This document shows, piece after piece, positions 40,613-50,376 of a DNA stretch of 64,000 nt. The notes under the pieces were generated by a model. The model ran no database searches. It was not told the DNA's origin and saw nothing but the letters and a program-made list of their open reading frames with translations. A program made the position numbers and the translations under genes. Origin of the DNA: Comamonadaceae bacterium (GTDB taxonomy: Bacteria; Pseudomonadota; Gammaproteobacteria; Burkholderiales; Burkholderiaceae_C); the NCBI GenBank assembly GCA_947479935.1, contig CANKBG010000002.1, forward strand, positions 62,001 through 126,000, read 5' to 3'. Each line of letters begins with the position of its first letter. Position 1 is the stretch's first letter.

Positions 40613-42604
40613 TTAACCGCGTGTGACTTTCAATACTTTAGCGCCAGTGCGCTTGGGTGCGGCATGTCCGCCAGCATTGTGAGGTTTGAAGTTGCCAGCG
40701 CCAATGACCTTAGGGCCACGTGCGAAGCGATCGCCTGCACCGCCTCGAGCACTGTCACGGGCAGGCGCGCGTGGGGCGCGGCTGTCGCGTGAGTCGAAGC
40801 GGTCACCACGTGAATCACCGCGATTGTCAGGACGTGCATCTTGTCGTTGATCGCCACGGGGTTCGAAGCGGCCTTCGCCTCCGCGGGGTGCAAAACTACG
40901 GGGTTGTTCTCCGCGGAATTCGCCACGGGGTTCAAAGCGACCTTCGGGACGGCCTTCACCGCGGCCTTCAAAGCGCGGCGCGGGTGCCCGGCCTTCGAAG
41001 CGATCACCGCCACGATTGCCTTCAAAGCGAGGGGCGCCACGTGATTCAAAACGATCACCACCTCGGTTACCACCAAAGCCACCGCCGCCGCCGAACGGGC
41101 GGCCACGGCCACTACGATCGCCCCGGTCATTGCCACCCCGACCGCCTGGACGGCTTTCAGGGAAGTTTTGTTTGGGCTCCATGCCAGGGATGACTTCGGC
41201 TTTGAACGGTTGGCGGCTGTAAGCCTCAATGTCCAAAATTTTCCGACGGTCGCGAATTTCAGCGAAGGTGATGGCCAAGCCATCACGTCCAGCACGGCCA
41301 GTACGTCCAATGCGGTGCGTGTAGTCTTCAGCTTTCATGGGTAAGCCAAAGTTGAACACGTGAGTGATGGTGGGCACGTCAATGCCGCGAGCCGCCACAT
41401 CAGTGGCTACCAAAATTTGAACTTGGCCATTGCGCAAAGCCATCAAACGGCGATTGCGCAAACCTTGACTCAGAGCGCCGTGCAATGCAACGGCATCAAA
41501 GCCATCTTGTTGCAGGTCGGCTGCCAGACCATCACACTCAATTTGGGTACTGGCAAACACAATGGCTTGATTGATTGAAGCATCACGCAACCAGTGATCA
41601 AGCAACTTGCGTTTGTGTTGTGAATTGTCAGCCCAGAACAAAACCTGCTTGATATTGCTGTGTTTTTCTTGGGGTGAATCAATTTGGATTTTCTGAACAG
41701 AAGAGCCGCCATCGTGCATCACGCGCATGGCCAATTGTTGAATGCGCGGCGCAAAGGTGGCGCTGAACATCATGGTTTGTTGGCGTTGGCTGGTGAGTTG
41801 GTTGATGTCGGCCAAGTCGTCAGAGAAGCCCAGATCCAACATGCGGTCGGCTTCGTCGACCACCAAAAACTTAACTTTGTCTAGCTTGATTTGCATCGAG
41901 CGCTGCAAGTCGAGCAAACGTCCCGGTGTGGCCACCACCAAATTTGCATTCTGTAACTTGGCAATTTGCAATTGGTAAGGCATGCCGCCCACAATGTTGG
42001 CCACGCGCAAGCCACGGCAATGTTTGACCAAATCGATGGCATCGTGCGCCACTTGTTGGGCCAATTCACGGGTTGGGCAAACAATCAGGGCGCCTGGTGT
42101 GGGGGCTTTGAAATTGCGAGCGTTGGTTGGGTCTTTGCGCTTGGGGCGCTTGGGCGCGGGCTCGCCATTGGCAACTGCGTCTGCACATGCTTGTGCAAAA
42201 GCTACGCGTTCTGCTTCTTCTTCTGCGGCCATTTCTTGAAGCAATGTGTGCAATACAGGTAACAAGAATGCGGCAGTTTTGCCACTGCCTGTTTGGCTTG
42301 AAACCATCAAGTCAATGTAGCGATGAGCTTCACCCAAGGTTTCTTTGGGCAGTGCCAAAGGAATGGCTTTCAGTTGGACAGGTGTGGGTTGTGTGTAACC
42401 CAGGTCGGCCACAGCTTGTACCAATTCAGGGGCCAAGCCCATCAAGACAAAACCGTTAGGTTGTTCTGGGGTGACTTCCATCTCTGCGGCTTCGTTTTCG
42501 CTCATTTCAGCAGCGTCCAGGGCCAATGTTTCAGTCACGAATGTTTCGTTCGTAGAGGATTGTGCAGGCGACAAGTCGGCCTGCACTTCAAAAGAGTCAG
42601 TCAT
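40613..42604 (-). CDS. DEAD-box RNA helicase (RhlE-like) with long RGG/RFE-rich C-terminus
   Basis: SSQTGSGKTAAFLLPVLHTL, VDEADRMLDLGF, HRIGRTGRAGRDG; low-complexity GGDRFEGR/RFEPRG tail. Confidence 0.93.
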   Translation of the reverse strand: MTDSFEVQADLSPAQSSTNETFVTETLALDAAEMSENEAAEMEVTPEQPNGFVLMGLAPELVQAVADLGYTQPTPVQLKAIPLALPKETLGEAHRYIDLMVSSQTGSGKTAAFLLPVLHTLLQEMAAEEEAERVAFAQACADAVANGEPAPKRPKRKDPTNARNFKAPTPGALIVCPTRELAQQVAHDAIDLVKHCRGLRVANIVGGMPYQLQIAKLQNANLVVATPGRLLDLQRSMQIKLDKVKFLVVDEADRMLDLGFSDDLADINQLTSQRQQTMMFSATFAPRIQQLAMRVMHDGGSSVQKIQIDSPQEKHSNIKQVLFWADNSQHKRKLLDHWLRDASINQAIVFASTQIECDGLAADLQQDGFDAVALHGALSQGLRNRRLMALRNGQVQILVATDVAARGIDVPTITHVFNFGLPMKAEDYTHRIGRTGRAGRDGLAITFAEIRDRRKILDIEAYSRQPFKAEVIPGMEPKQNFPESRPGGRGGNDRGDRSGRGRPFGGGGGFGGNRGGDRFESRGAPRFEGNRGGDRFEGRAPAPRFEGRGEGRPEGRFEPRGEFRGEQPRSFAPRGGEGRFEPRGDQRQDARPDNRGDSRGDRFDSRDSRAPRAPARDSARGGAGDRFARGPKVIGAGNFKPHNAGGHAAPKRTGAKVLKVTRG

Positions 42605-42884
42605 ATTTTTTCTCGCATGGACGTCCGCAAGATTTGCGGTGGCGCCGTTCATGGTTAAAAAACATCAACCATCAAACGGAGCTCGGTGCTGTTTGAAGAG
42701 AGTGGTTCTGACGTGTTGTCAGAGGCCATCTTTTCCAGTCGAGTGACTCTTATCAGTGAGTCAAAGGCGTGAAGGGTGATGCACAAGGGCTGCGGCACAA
42801 GGCCTTTATTTGCAGCTTAGCCGCCGATTATGGCACATATTTTTGAAGTGCGCGGGTTTTCCCTGAAATCGGTTTTTATCAGCC

Positions 42885-43481
42885 CTACAGCTTGATGAAA
42901 TGATCACGGTAGTAAGCAAGTTCTTCGATGGACTCGTGAACGTCAGCCAATGCAGTGTGTTTTTGCTGCTTTTTAAAACCATTGAAAACCTCTGGTTTCC
43001 ATCTTCTAGAAAGTTCTTTGAGTGTGCTCACATCCAAGTTGCGGTAGTGGAGATAGGCCTCCAGCTTGGGCATAAATTTAACTAAAAAACGCCGATCCTG
43101 GCTGATGGTGTTACCGCAGAGCGGGGAGGCATTTTTAGAGACATATTTTTTGATGAATCCCAAAATAGCTTCTTCTGCCTGCTGTTCAGAAAGGGTTGAG
43201 GCTTTGACCTTGTCGATGAGTCCGCTCTTGCCATGGGTCCCTTTGTTCCAGGCGTCCATTTTGTTCAGTAAGTCGTCACTCTGGTGAATGACGCAAACAG
43301 GACCTTCTATCCGAGGCGTGAGGTGAGGCCCAGTGATGACCACAGCGATTTCGAGCAAGCGCTCTTTTTCTGGGTCTAGCCCTGTCATTTCGCAGTCAAT
43401 CCAAACCAGATTGTCATCTGATTTGGCGAGGTTTTCAGGTGGTGCACTGGCTGTCGTTGAGGAATGAGAGTTCACGGTCAT
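42885..43481 (-). CDS. orn: Oligoribonuclease
   Basis: [57 protein letters not shown]. Confidence 0.96.
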   Translation of the reverse strand: MTVNSHSSTTASAPPENLAKSDDNLVWIDCEMTGLDPEKERLLEIAVVITGPHLTPRIEGPVCVIHQSDDLLNKMDAWNKGTHGKSGLIDKVKASTLSEQQAEEAILGFIKKYVSKNASPLCGNTISQDRRFLVKFMPKLEAYLHYRNLDVSTLKELSRRWKPEVFNGFKKQQKHTALADVHESIEELAYYRDHFIKL

Positions 43482-43550
43482 TTATAAAATAAGCTTTTTT
43501 TGTGGATAAGGATCATTGTCGCTGATGTCGGCTGATCTACACTCCCGTTC

Positions 43551-44816
43551 ATGGATGCTACTTTGACTTTGACTTATTTATTGGTGGGCGCTTTGCTGAC
43601 CAATGTATTGCTGAAACTCTGGCTAAATGCCCGCCAGGTGAGGCATGTAGCGCAACACAGGGGTTCTGTGCCCAGTGCCTTTGCGCAACAAATCTCACTT
43701 GAAGATCATCAGAAAGCCGCTGACTACACCCTGGCCAAGTCGAAAGTTTCACAAATTGATATCTTGATTGATGCTGCAGTTTTGCTGGGCTGGACTTTAA
43801 TGGGTGGTTTGAGTGCTCTGAACGCCCTTATTTTGGAATTCATGGTGCCTGGAATTTGGCAGCAGGTTGTATTGGTATTGGCCTTTAGCTTGGTTGGCGG
43901 CCTGATTGAATTGCCTTTGTCTCTTTATCAAACATTTATTTTGGAGCAGAAATTTGGTTTCAACAAAATGACATGGAAACTTTGGTTTAGCGATTCCATC
44001 AAGGGTTTGGTGTTGGGCTTGATGTTGGGCGTTCCACTGATTGCATTGGTCTTGTGGCTCATGCAAGTGGGCGGCGTTTATTGGTGGTTCTGGGCGTGGT
44101 GTGTGCTGTTGTTTTGGCAGCTTTTTTTAATGGCCATTGCGCCCAATGTCATCATGCCCTTGTTTAACAAATTCACGCCTTTAGAAGATGAAACTCTGAA
44201 GCAACGGGTCAATGCGCTCATGCAGCGTGCAGGCTTTACCGCCAAGGGATTTTTTGTGATGGATGGCAGTAAACGCTCCGCACACTCAAATGCTTTTTTC
44301 ACAGGCTTTGGCGCTAGCAAGCGAGTCGTATTTTTTGATACGTTGTTAAAGCAACTCACGCCAGCCGAAATGGAAGCTGTCTTGGCTCACGAGTTAGGTC
44401 ATTTCAAGCATCGCCATATTTTCAAAATGATGGCCACCAGTTTCATCTTGAGTTTGGTCGGCTTGGCATTGTTGGGTTATGCCTCTCAGCAAATTTGGTT
44501 TTATACAGGCCTTGGCGATGTGCCCAGTTTGAGCAGTGGCAACGAAGCGGTGGCTTTGCTGCTGTTTATGTTGGTGGTGCCCGTGTTTACATTTTTGCTG
44601 GGCCCCATTTCGTCTTGGCGTTCAAGGGTGCAAGAATATGAGGCCGATGCCTATGCGGTCTCACAAACACCCGCTGCTGATTTGTCCTCTGCGCTTCTTA
44701 AGCTATACCAAGACAATGCCTCGACCTTGACGCCTGACCCTCTGTATGTGAATTTTTATTATTCGCATCCACCAGCAAGTTTGCGTTTGGCCAGAATGCA
44801 GCATGCGCAAACTTAA
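43551..44816 (+). CDS. M48-family (CAAX protease 1-like) membrane metalloprotease
   Basis: Zn-binding AHELGHFKHRH; multi-TM; VQEYEADAYAV. Confidence 0.93.
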   Translation: MDATLTLTYLLVGALLTNVLLKLWLNARQVRHVAQHRGSVPSAFAQQISLEDHQKAADYTLAKSKVSQIDILIDAAVLLGWTLMGGLSALNALILEFMVPGIWQQVVLVLAFSLVGGLIELPLSLYQTFILEQKFGFNKMTWKLWFSDSIKGLVLGLMLGVPLIALVLWLMQVGGVYWWFWAWCVLLFWQLFLMAIAPNVIMPLFNKFTPLEDETLKQRVNALMQRAGFTAKGFFVMDGSKRSAHSNAFFTGFGASKRVVFFDTLLKQLTPAEMEAVLAHELGHFKHRHIFKMMATSFILSLVGLALLGYASQQIWFYTGLGDVPSLSSGNEAVALLLFMLVVPVFTFLLGPISSWRSRVQEYEADAYAVSQTPAADLSSALLKLYQDNASTLTPDPLYVNFYYSHPPASLRLARMQHAQT

Positions 44817-45822
44817 TCAACGCACGCACACTAAAACCAAGGCGGCACAAGCCTTGGCAAACTCTTCGCAAGAGGCCTTGAACACTGGTTTGGTGGTGGC
44901 AACACACGGACGACATTGTGTCGTAGAGTTAGATGACGGGTCGCGGCTCATTTGTCACCCGCGCGGCAAGAAAAGTCAATCGGTGGTGGGTGATCGTGTT
45001 CGATGGCAGGCAGCGTCTGACGAGGGGACCATTGAGAGTGTGAACGAGCGCACCAATTTGTTTTACAGACGAGATGAAGTTCGCACAAAATCTTTTGCGT
45101 CAAATTTGGACCAAGTCTTGATCTTGCTGGCCGCAGAACCAGAATTCTCAGAGACTCAGTTATCGCGCGCTTTGATTGCCGCAGAGGCGCAACATATCAA
45201 GCCCATCATTGTGTTGAACAAAAGCGATTTAGGGGCTGCTTTTTTGCAGGCTTGGGATCGTTTGGCAGCTTACCAACACATGGGCTACTCTTTGTTACCT
45301 CTAGAGCTGAAAAGCGCTTCTGAAACCAATCTCAGCTTGCAAGCGCTGCTGGCTCAAATGCAGGGAAAAACGAGCCTGATTTTGGGCCCCTCTGGTGCTG
45401 GTAAAAGTACCTTGGTCAACGCCTTGGTGCCCCATGCTCGCGCTCTGACAGGTGAAATCTCACAGGCACTCAACTCGGGCAAACACACCACCACCAGCAC
45501 CTCGCTGTATTGGGTGGGGAATAGGCCCGACAGCATCGCTGTTGGCGGCCATGGCACGGCCATCATCGATTCACCAGGTTTTCAAGAATTCGGTTTACAA
45601 CATATTCCGCAGAATCAGTTGGCATCTTGCATGCCTGATATCAAAGGCCACGTGCAAGATTGCAAGTTCTACAACTGCACACATTTACATGAGCCAGGCT
45701 GCGGTGTTTTGGCTTCTTTGCAGGCAGATGAATTGACTGCACTTCAACCCTCTGAAGTAAGTCAAAGACGTCACAGAATCTATGCGCAACTCTTTGAGGA
45801 ATTGGGCCAAGAGCGTTGGTAA
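44803..45822 (+). CDS. rsgA: Ribosome small-subunit-dependent GTPase A
   Basis: LILGPSGAGKSTLVNALVP; IIDSPGFQEFGL; Cys/His zinc region CKFYNCTHLHEPGCGV. Confidence 0.95.
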   Translation: MRKLNQRTHTKTKAAQALANSSQEALNTGLVVATHGRHCVVELDDGSRLICHPRGKKSQSVVGDRVRWQAASDEGTIESVNERTNLFYRRDEVRTKSFASNLDQVLILLAAEPEFSETQLSRALIAAEAQHIKPIIVLNKSDLGAAFLQAWDRLAAYQHMGYSLLPLELKSASETNLSLQALLAQMQGKTSLILGPSGAGKSTLVNALVPHARALTGEISQALNSGKHTTTSTSLYWVGNRPDSIAVGGHGTAIIDSPGFQEFGLQHIPQNQLASCMPDIKGHVQDCKFYNCTHLHEPGCGVLASLQADELTALQPSEVSQRRHRIYAQLFEELGQERW

Positions 45823-45876
45823 AACTGAGCCCGATTGATGGGCGAGACCCATAGTCTGAACAACAAGCCTTAACAT

Positions 45877-46854
45877 TTAGCCTAATAAATTGGCCAAAGA
45901 AAGCAAGGCCACCAATACCAACCACATCACAACCGTGCGCCACACCAGTCCGACCACTTGCGCAAAGTGAGCAAGTTCGGGAGCGCGGCCTGGCGTGCTG
46001 CTGCTGCCAGGTAAGTCGGGCTGTAGCGCTGCACCACCGAGCTGAACATTGATGGCGCCAGAAGTAGCGGCCAAAATAACCCCATCGTTGTCATTGGGAA
46101 ATTTTTCTGAATGGTGTCGCCATCCATCCATGGCATCTTCAAAACTTCCCATGATGGCAAATCCCATGGCAGTCGCCCTGGAGGGCAACCAATCAATGCT
46201 GTGCCAAGACTCTCTGGCAACGGTTTTTAAAGACTCACTGATCATGTCGAGTTGTTGTTCGTCAGCACCTGTGGCTGCAGGTTGAGGCAAAGTGGGTGCA
46301 GTGACCCAATATCGCTTCGCAAATTCTGCAATTCTATAAACCACGGCACCCACAGGGCCCAGTCCAATGACAGACAGCAAGGCGTAGCTGAAAAATACGC
46401 CAAACACATGTCGATGTGCAGACAAAATAGAGTGCTCAATCACATGTCGAACAATTTCATTTCGAGGTAAATCTGTGACTTCCACTTGTTGCCAATCTGC
46501 CAACAACTTTCGCGCTAAGGGTTCGTCGCCGTCGTTTAAGGCATCTCTGATACCCGTGAAGTGGTGACTAAATTGTCTGAAACCTAAGGTCACGTAAAGT
46601 AGCGCAACGTTCCAGGCGACTGCAAAAAACCAACCCAGAAAAAACGCCAAACACCAATGAATAAGAACAGCAAGACCCGCCGGTACCCCAATGAGGATAC
46701 CCCAAGCAAGCCAAGCCTGTGAGCGAGAGCCACCATCCACGTGAGAGGCGACCCAGTCAGCCCATTTGCGCAGCCAATGATGCAAAAAATGCGATGGGCT
46801 CATGGGGCGCGCTTGCTCAATGACCAACGCAAGGAAGATGGAAAAAAAGCTCAT
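45877..46854 (-). CDS. CobD/CbiB-like membrane protein
   Basis: MSFFSIFLALVIEQARPMSP; multi-TM; resembles the CbiB-like family annotated in betaproteobacteria. Confidence 0.75.
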   Translation of the reverse strand: MSFFSIFLALVIEQARPMSPSHFLHHWLRKWADWVASHVDGGSRSQAWLAWGILIGVPAGLAVLIHWCLAFFLGWFFAVAWNVALLYVTLGFRQFSHHFTGIRDALNDGDEPLARKLLADWQQVEVTDLPRNEIVRHVIEHSILSAHRHVFGVFFSYALLSVIGLGPVGAVVYRIAEFAKRYWVTAPTLPQPAATGADEQQLDMISESLKTVARESWHSIDWLPSRATAMGFAIMGSFEDAMDGWRHHSEKFPNDNDGVILAATSGAINVQLGGAALQPDLPGSSSTPGRAPELAHFAQVVGLVWRTVVMWLVLVALLSLANLLG

Positions 46855-46861
46855 GCCAACA

Positions 46862-47584
46862 TCATAAAGAATTAGCGGCCAATAAGAAACGATAGAAGTT
46901 TCGGATCATGCCCGCTGTGGCGCCCCAAATGAAGCGCTCAGTGGGTGGAGAAGAGGGCAGCCTTGGTGTTTCAAGGTAAGGCATGGAATACCAATTCCTC
47001 AAAACACCCTCTCTTTCCCATGCATGAAACCGATGATTTTGAGGGTCCATTAAAAAAGACAAAGGCACCTCAAAGGCATCTGCCACTTCATAGGGATTAG
47101 GGGTAATGGTGTGAAGCGGTGAGACCAGTCCGACGACGGGCGTGATGTGAAATGCTGTGCCCGTGACATAGCTGGGCAGCGTGCCGAGCACTTCGATAAA
47201 TTCTGACGACAATCCGACTTCCTCTTGAGCCTCGCGCAGTGCGGCCTCTTCAACAGACAAATCTGTGTCATCCACCTTTCCCCCAGGGAACGCAATTTGG
47301 CCAGCATGTGTTGATAAATGCTGCGTTCTTTGTGTGAGCAATATAGAAGGTTCTTGACCCTGATCGCCTCTGAGGATGATGGGAATTAAAACGGCCGCTG
47401 CTTGGGAGGGCCGTTGCCCGATGTTGGGTTCTCTTTTGAGCTCTGGCGTCCATTCAGGGGGGTTTTGAAAAACCCATTTGAGTCGATCCGCCACAAGCAA
47501 ATGCTGTGGCAAGGCTGGCCAATGGCCCTCTTGCAACGTCCATGGAATTTCGCGCGGGTCAAAACCCAATGAGCTTTTGATCAT
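46862..47584 (-). CDS. NUDIX hydrolase (CoA pyrophosphatase-like)
   Basis: LSTHAGQIAFPGGKVDDTDLSVEEAALREAQEEVGL Nudix box. Confidence 0.92.
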   Translation of the reverse strand: MIKSSLGFDPREIPWTLQEGHWPALPQHLLVADRLKWVFQNPPEWTPELKREPNIGQRPSQAAAVLIPIILRGDQGQEPSILLTQRTQHLSTHAGQIAFPGGKVDDTDLSVEEAALREAQEEVGLSSEFIEVLGTLPSYVTGTAFHITPVVGLVSPLHTITPNPYEVADAFEVPLSFLMDPQNHRFHAWEREGVLRNWYSMPYLETPRLPSSPPTERFIWGATAGMIRNFYRFLLAANSL

Positions 47585-47615
47585 GATTCGAATCGGTGCC
47601 GAACTGCTGGAATTT

Positions 47616-48446
47616 TCAAAAAGGACTTTGATAAGCGGGGCATTTAATTTCGATGTGTTTCGGCATATCGGAAATATGATCCCTCTGAACTGCTGTTAAA
47701 CATCCGCCCCATACGCAACCGGTGTCCAGTGCCCAGATATCCTTGCGGTGGACTGCGCCTAATGTGGACCAATGACCAAAGGCGATGGTGGTACTGGCAG
47801 TTTGACGTTCAGGTATTTCAAACCATGGCAAATAGCCAGTCGGAGCTTTGGCGCTGCTTTCCTTGGTTTTAAATTCCATGTAGCCGGTCTCTGTGCAAAA
47901 TCGCAAACGTGTAAAAGCATTCAGGGCGCAGCGCCACCGATCCATGCCTTGGAGTTGAGGATGCCACTGCGCTGGTTCATTGCCGTACATGGTCATAAAG
48001 AAGTCTTGGGATTGGGGGCCTTGGAGAATACTTTCTAGTTCTTGAGCAAGTTGCAAGACATCTGAGAGTGACCATTGAGGCAAGACGCCAGCATGGACCA
48101 TCAGCACCTCTTCTTCAAAAAGTGCAATGGCTTGGTGCTGGAGCCAACCCAATAAAACGTCCTTGTCGGGCGCATTCAAGATTGGATCAAGTGTGTCCGT
48201 GCGGCTGGGTTGACGCGCGCCCGCATTGAGAGCCAATAAGTGCAGATCGTGATTGCCTAAAACGCATTTGACGCTACCAGACAGTTTGTGCAAACGCCTT
48301 AAGACTTCCAAAGAAGATGGGCCGCGGTTGACCAAGTCGCCTAAGACATACAAGCGGTCACGACTTGCAGAAAAGCCCACTTGGTCCAAGAAAAGACCTA
48401 GGGGTTCATCGCAACCTTGAATATCTCCGACCCAATAAACAGACAT
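47616..48446 (-). CDS. apaH: Symmetrical bis(5'-nucleosyl)-tetraphosphatase
   Basis: VYWVGDIQGCDEPLGLFLDQVGF; YVLGDLVNRGPSSLEVLRRL; CVLGNHDLHLLAL. Confidence 0.95.
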   Translation of the reverse strand: MSVYWVGDIQGCDEPLGLFLDQVGFSASRDRLYVLGDLVNRGPSSLEVLRRLHKLSGSVKCVLGNHDLHLLALNAGARQPSRTDTLDPILNAPDKDVLLGWLQHQAIALFEEEVLMVHAGVLPQWSLSDVLQLAQELESILQGPQSQDFFMTMYGNEPAQWHPQLQGMDRWRCALNAFTRLRFCTETGYMEFKTKESSAKAPTGYLPWFEIPERQTASTTIAFGHWSTLGAVHRKDIWALDTGCVWGGCLTAVQRDHISDMPKHIEIKCPAYQSPF

Positions 48447-48557
48447 TTCTCTCCAAAAGCAATCTCAAAACCACATTGTCGATGTATTTGGGCAAGATTT
48501 CACGTCGCCTGCGTGGGGACTATTTCAATAGGCTCTTTGCCTTGGCACAATGAGGGC

Positions 48558-49847
48558 ATGGATTTTTTACTGATTGCGCTTCTTACCCTCATCAATGGCG
48601 TGTTTGCCATGTCGGAACTCGCCTTGGCTTCTAGCCGAAAAGCCAGGCTGGCTGCCATGGAGGAGGCCGGCGATAAAGGCGCTGCCACTGCACTGAAATT
48701 GTTGGAGAACCCCACCCAATTTTTATCGACGGTCCAAGTGGGCATTACTTCCATTGGTGTTTTAAATGGCATTGTGGGAGAAGCCGCCTTCAGTGGAGAT
48801 GTAGCGCTCTGGTTGATCACCCTGGGCATGTCCGAGGCTGCAGCGGCCATCACGGCCACTGCCTTGGTTGTGACTGCAATTACCTTCACCACCATTATCT
48901 TCGGGGAATTGGTTCCAAAAAGAATTGGCCAGTTGTATCCTGAGCCCGTAGCGAGAGTGGTCTCTAGGCCGATGGCTTGGTTGGCAGGCATTGCGAAACC
49001 TTTTGTGAGCCTGTTGTCACTTACCACCCATGCTGTTTTGAAGTTACTCAGGATTGATACGCGCGGAAACAGGGCCGTGACAGAAGAGGAAATCACGGCG
49101 AGCTTGGAGGAAGGGGTTGATGCAGGCTTGATTGAAGCCCACGAACATCAAATGGTTCGCAACGTTTTTCATCTGGATGACCGGCCCTTGACCTCATTGA
49201 TGGTGCCGCGTGTTGATATCCAATGGTTTGAAGGCAGCATGACACCAGGTGCTTGCTTGGCTCAAGCCGGTGCACTTGAAGGTTCCCAAGGTCATTCTTG
49301 GTATCCCGTTTGCCGAGGCGACTTAGACGATGTGATTGGCGTTGTCAGCGTGTCCCGCTTGGTGTCATTGCCTTCATCAGATCAATCTCCGATTGAAAAA
49401 TATGCCTTACCGGCGACTTTTGTGCCCGAAACTCTCAGTGGGATGACCTTGCTTGAGCAGCTTCGGGATAAGTCCGGGCGAATGGTTTTTGTGGTGGATG
49501 AATATGGCGTTGTTCAGGGACTTTTAACGCCCAGGGATTTACTCGAGGCCATTACGGGTGAATTACAGCCTCCCAAGGTGGCAGATGCCTGGGCCACTGA
49601 GCGGCCCGATGGGACATGGTTGTTGGATGGATTGATGCCGATTAATGAGCTTAAGGCGCGACTTGAAATAAAGCTTTTAAATGGCGAAGATAAAGGCTTA
49701 TTTAATACCCTTGGCGGATATATTCTGGCTGAATTGGGTTATTTGCCAGCGGTGGGGGATATTCTGGTGAGTGATAAATGGCATTTTGAGGTTTTTAGTC
49801 TAGAAGGTCGAAGAATAGATAAAGTAATTGCCAAAATTGTTAATTAA
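48558..49847 (+). CDS. CNNM/CBS-domain hemolysin-family (CorC/YfjD-like) protein
   Basis: MDFLLIALLTLINGVFAMSELALASSRKARLAAMEEAGDKGA; DLLEAITGEL; transporter-associated C-terminal domain. Confidence 0.92.
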   Translation: MDFLLIALLTLINGVFAMSELALASSRKARLAAMEEAGDKGAATALKLLENPTQFLSTVQVGITSIGVLNGIVGEAAFSGDVALWLITLGMSEAAAAITATALVVTAITFTTIIFGELVPKRIGQLYPEPVARVVSRPMAWLAGIAKPFVSLLSLTTHAVLKLLRIDTRGNRAVTEEEITASLEEGVDAGLIEAHEHQMVRNVFHLDDRPLTSLMVPRVDIQWFEGSMTPGACLAQAGALEGSQGHSWYPVCRGDLDDVIGVVSVSRLVSLPSSDQSPIEKYALPATFVPETLSGMTLLEQLRDKSGRMVFVVDEYGVVQGLLTPRDLLEAITGELQPPKVADAWATERPDGTWLLDGLMPINELKARLEIKLLNGEDKGLFNTLGGYILAELGYLPAVGDILVSDKWHFEVFSLEGRRIDKVIAKIVN

Positions 49848-49970
49848 TTCAATTTTTATAGATTTTATAAATACATTTAGATATAAATCTGTATTAGAAT
49901 TCAGATATTCTTCGGAATCTTGTAATATCTACAAGCTTATTATCCCTTTATCTTTTTAAATAGAAATATC

Positions 49971-50279
49971 ATGACCAACTCATACAAAGAATTATTGAAA
50001 CAACGCGAAGCTTTAGAGCACGCAATTGCAACCGCTCGTGAACAAGAACTTTCAGACGCCATTCGCAAAGCCAAAGAATTGGTCGCAGAGTTTGGTTTAA
50101 CAGTCCAAGATTTATTCCCAGCTGGGCGCGGCGGTTCTAAATCTGCTGGTAAATCTTCGGGGGGTGGCAAGGTAGCCCCTAAATATCGCGATTCAGCCAC
50201 AGGCCAAACATGGACGGGCCGTGGTAAAGCACCTAAATGGATTGATGGGCAAGATCGCGCTAAATATTTAATCGCTTAA
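49971..50279 (+). CDS. H-NS family nucleoid-associated protein
   Basis: C-terminal KYRDSATGQTWTGRGKAPKWIDG is the H-NS/BpH3-type DNA-binding motif; 102 aa. Confidence 0.94.
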   Translation: MTNSYKELLKQREALEHAIATAREQELSDAIRKAKELVAEFGLTVQDLFPAGRGGSKSAGKSSGGGKVAPKYRDSATGQTWTGRGKAPKWIDGQDRAKYLIA

Positions 50280-50301
50280 TTAAGCAGATTTTCATTGATC
50301 C

Positions 50302-50327
50302 AAAGGCCGCTTTTCAGCGGCCTTTTC
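50302..50327 (+). terminator. Intrinsic terminator after the H-NS gene
   Basis: aaaggccgc-ttttca-gcggcctttt. Confidence 0.9.
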
Positions 50328-50376
50328 CATGGGGCAAGGCTGTAGAATCGGGTTGTCTTTTTATAAGTGATTTTGA

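Noticed and set aside
40613-41160. Repetitive DNA that could be mistaken for a CRISPR or tandem repeat
   Set aside because: It is in frame and encodes the RGG/RFE-rich tail of the helicase; repeat units vary and there are no unique spacers of constant length.
48417-48557. N-terminal extension of the CNNM ORF upstream of MDFLLIALL
   Set aside because: Overlaps the divergent apaH start and lacks family similarity; the real start is most likely 48558.
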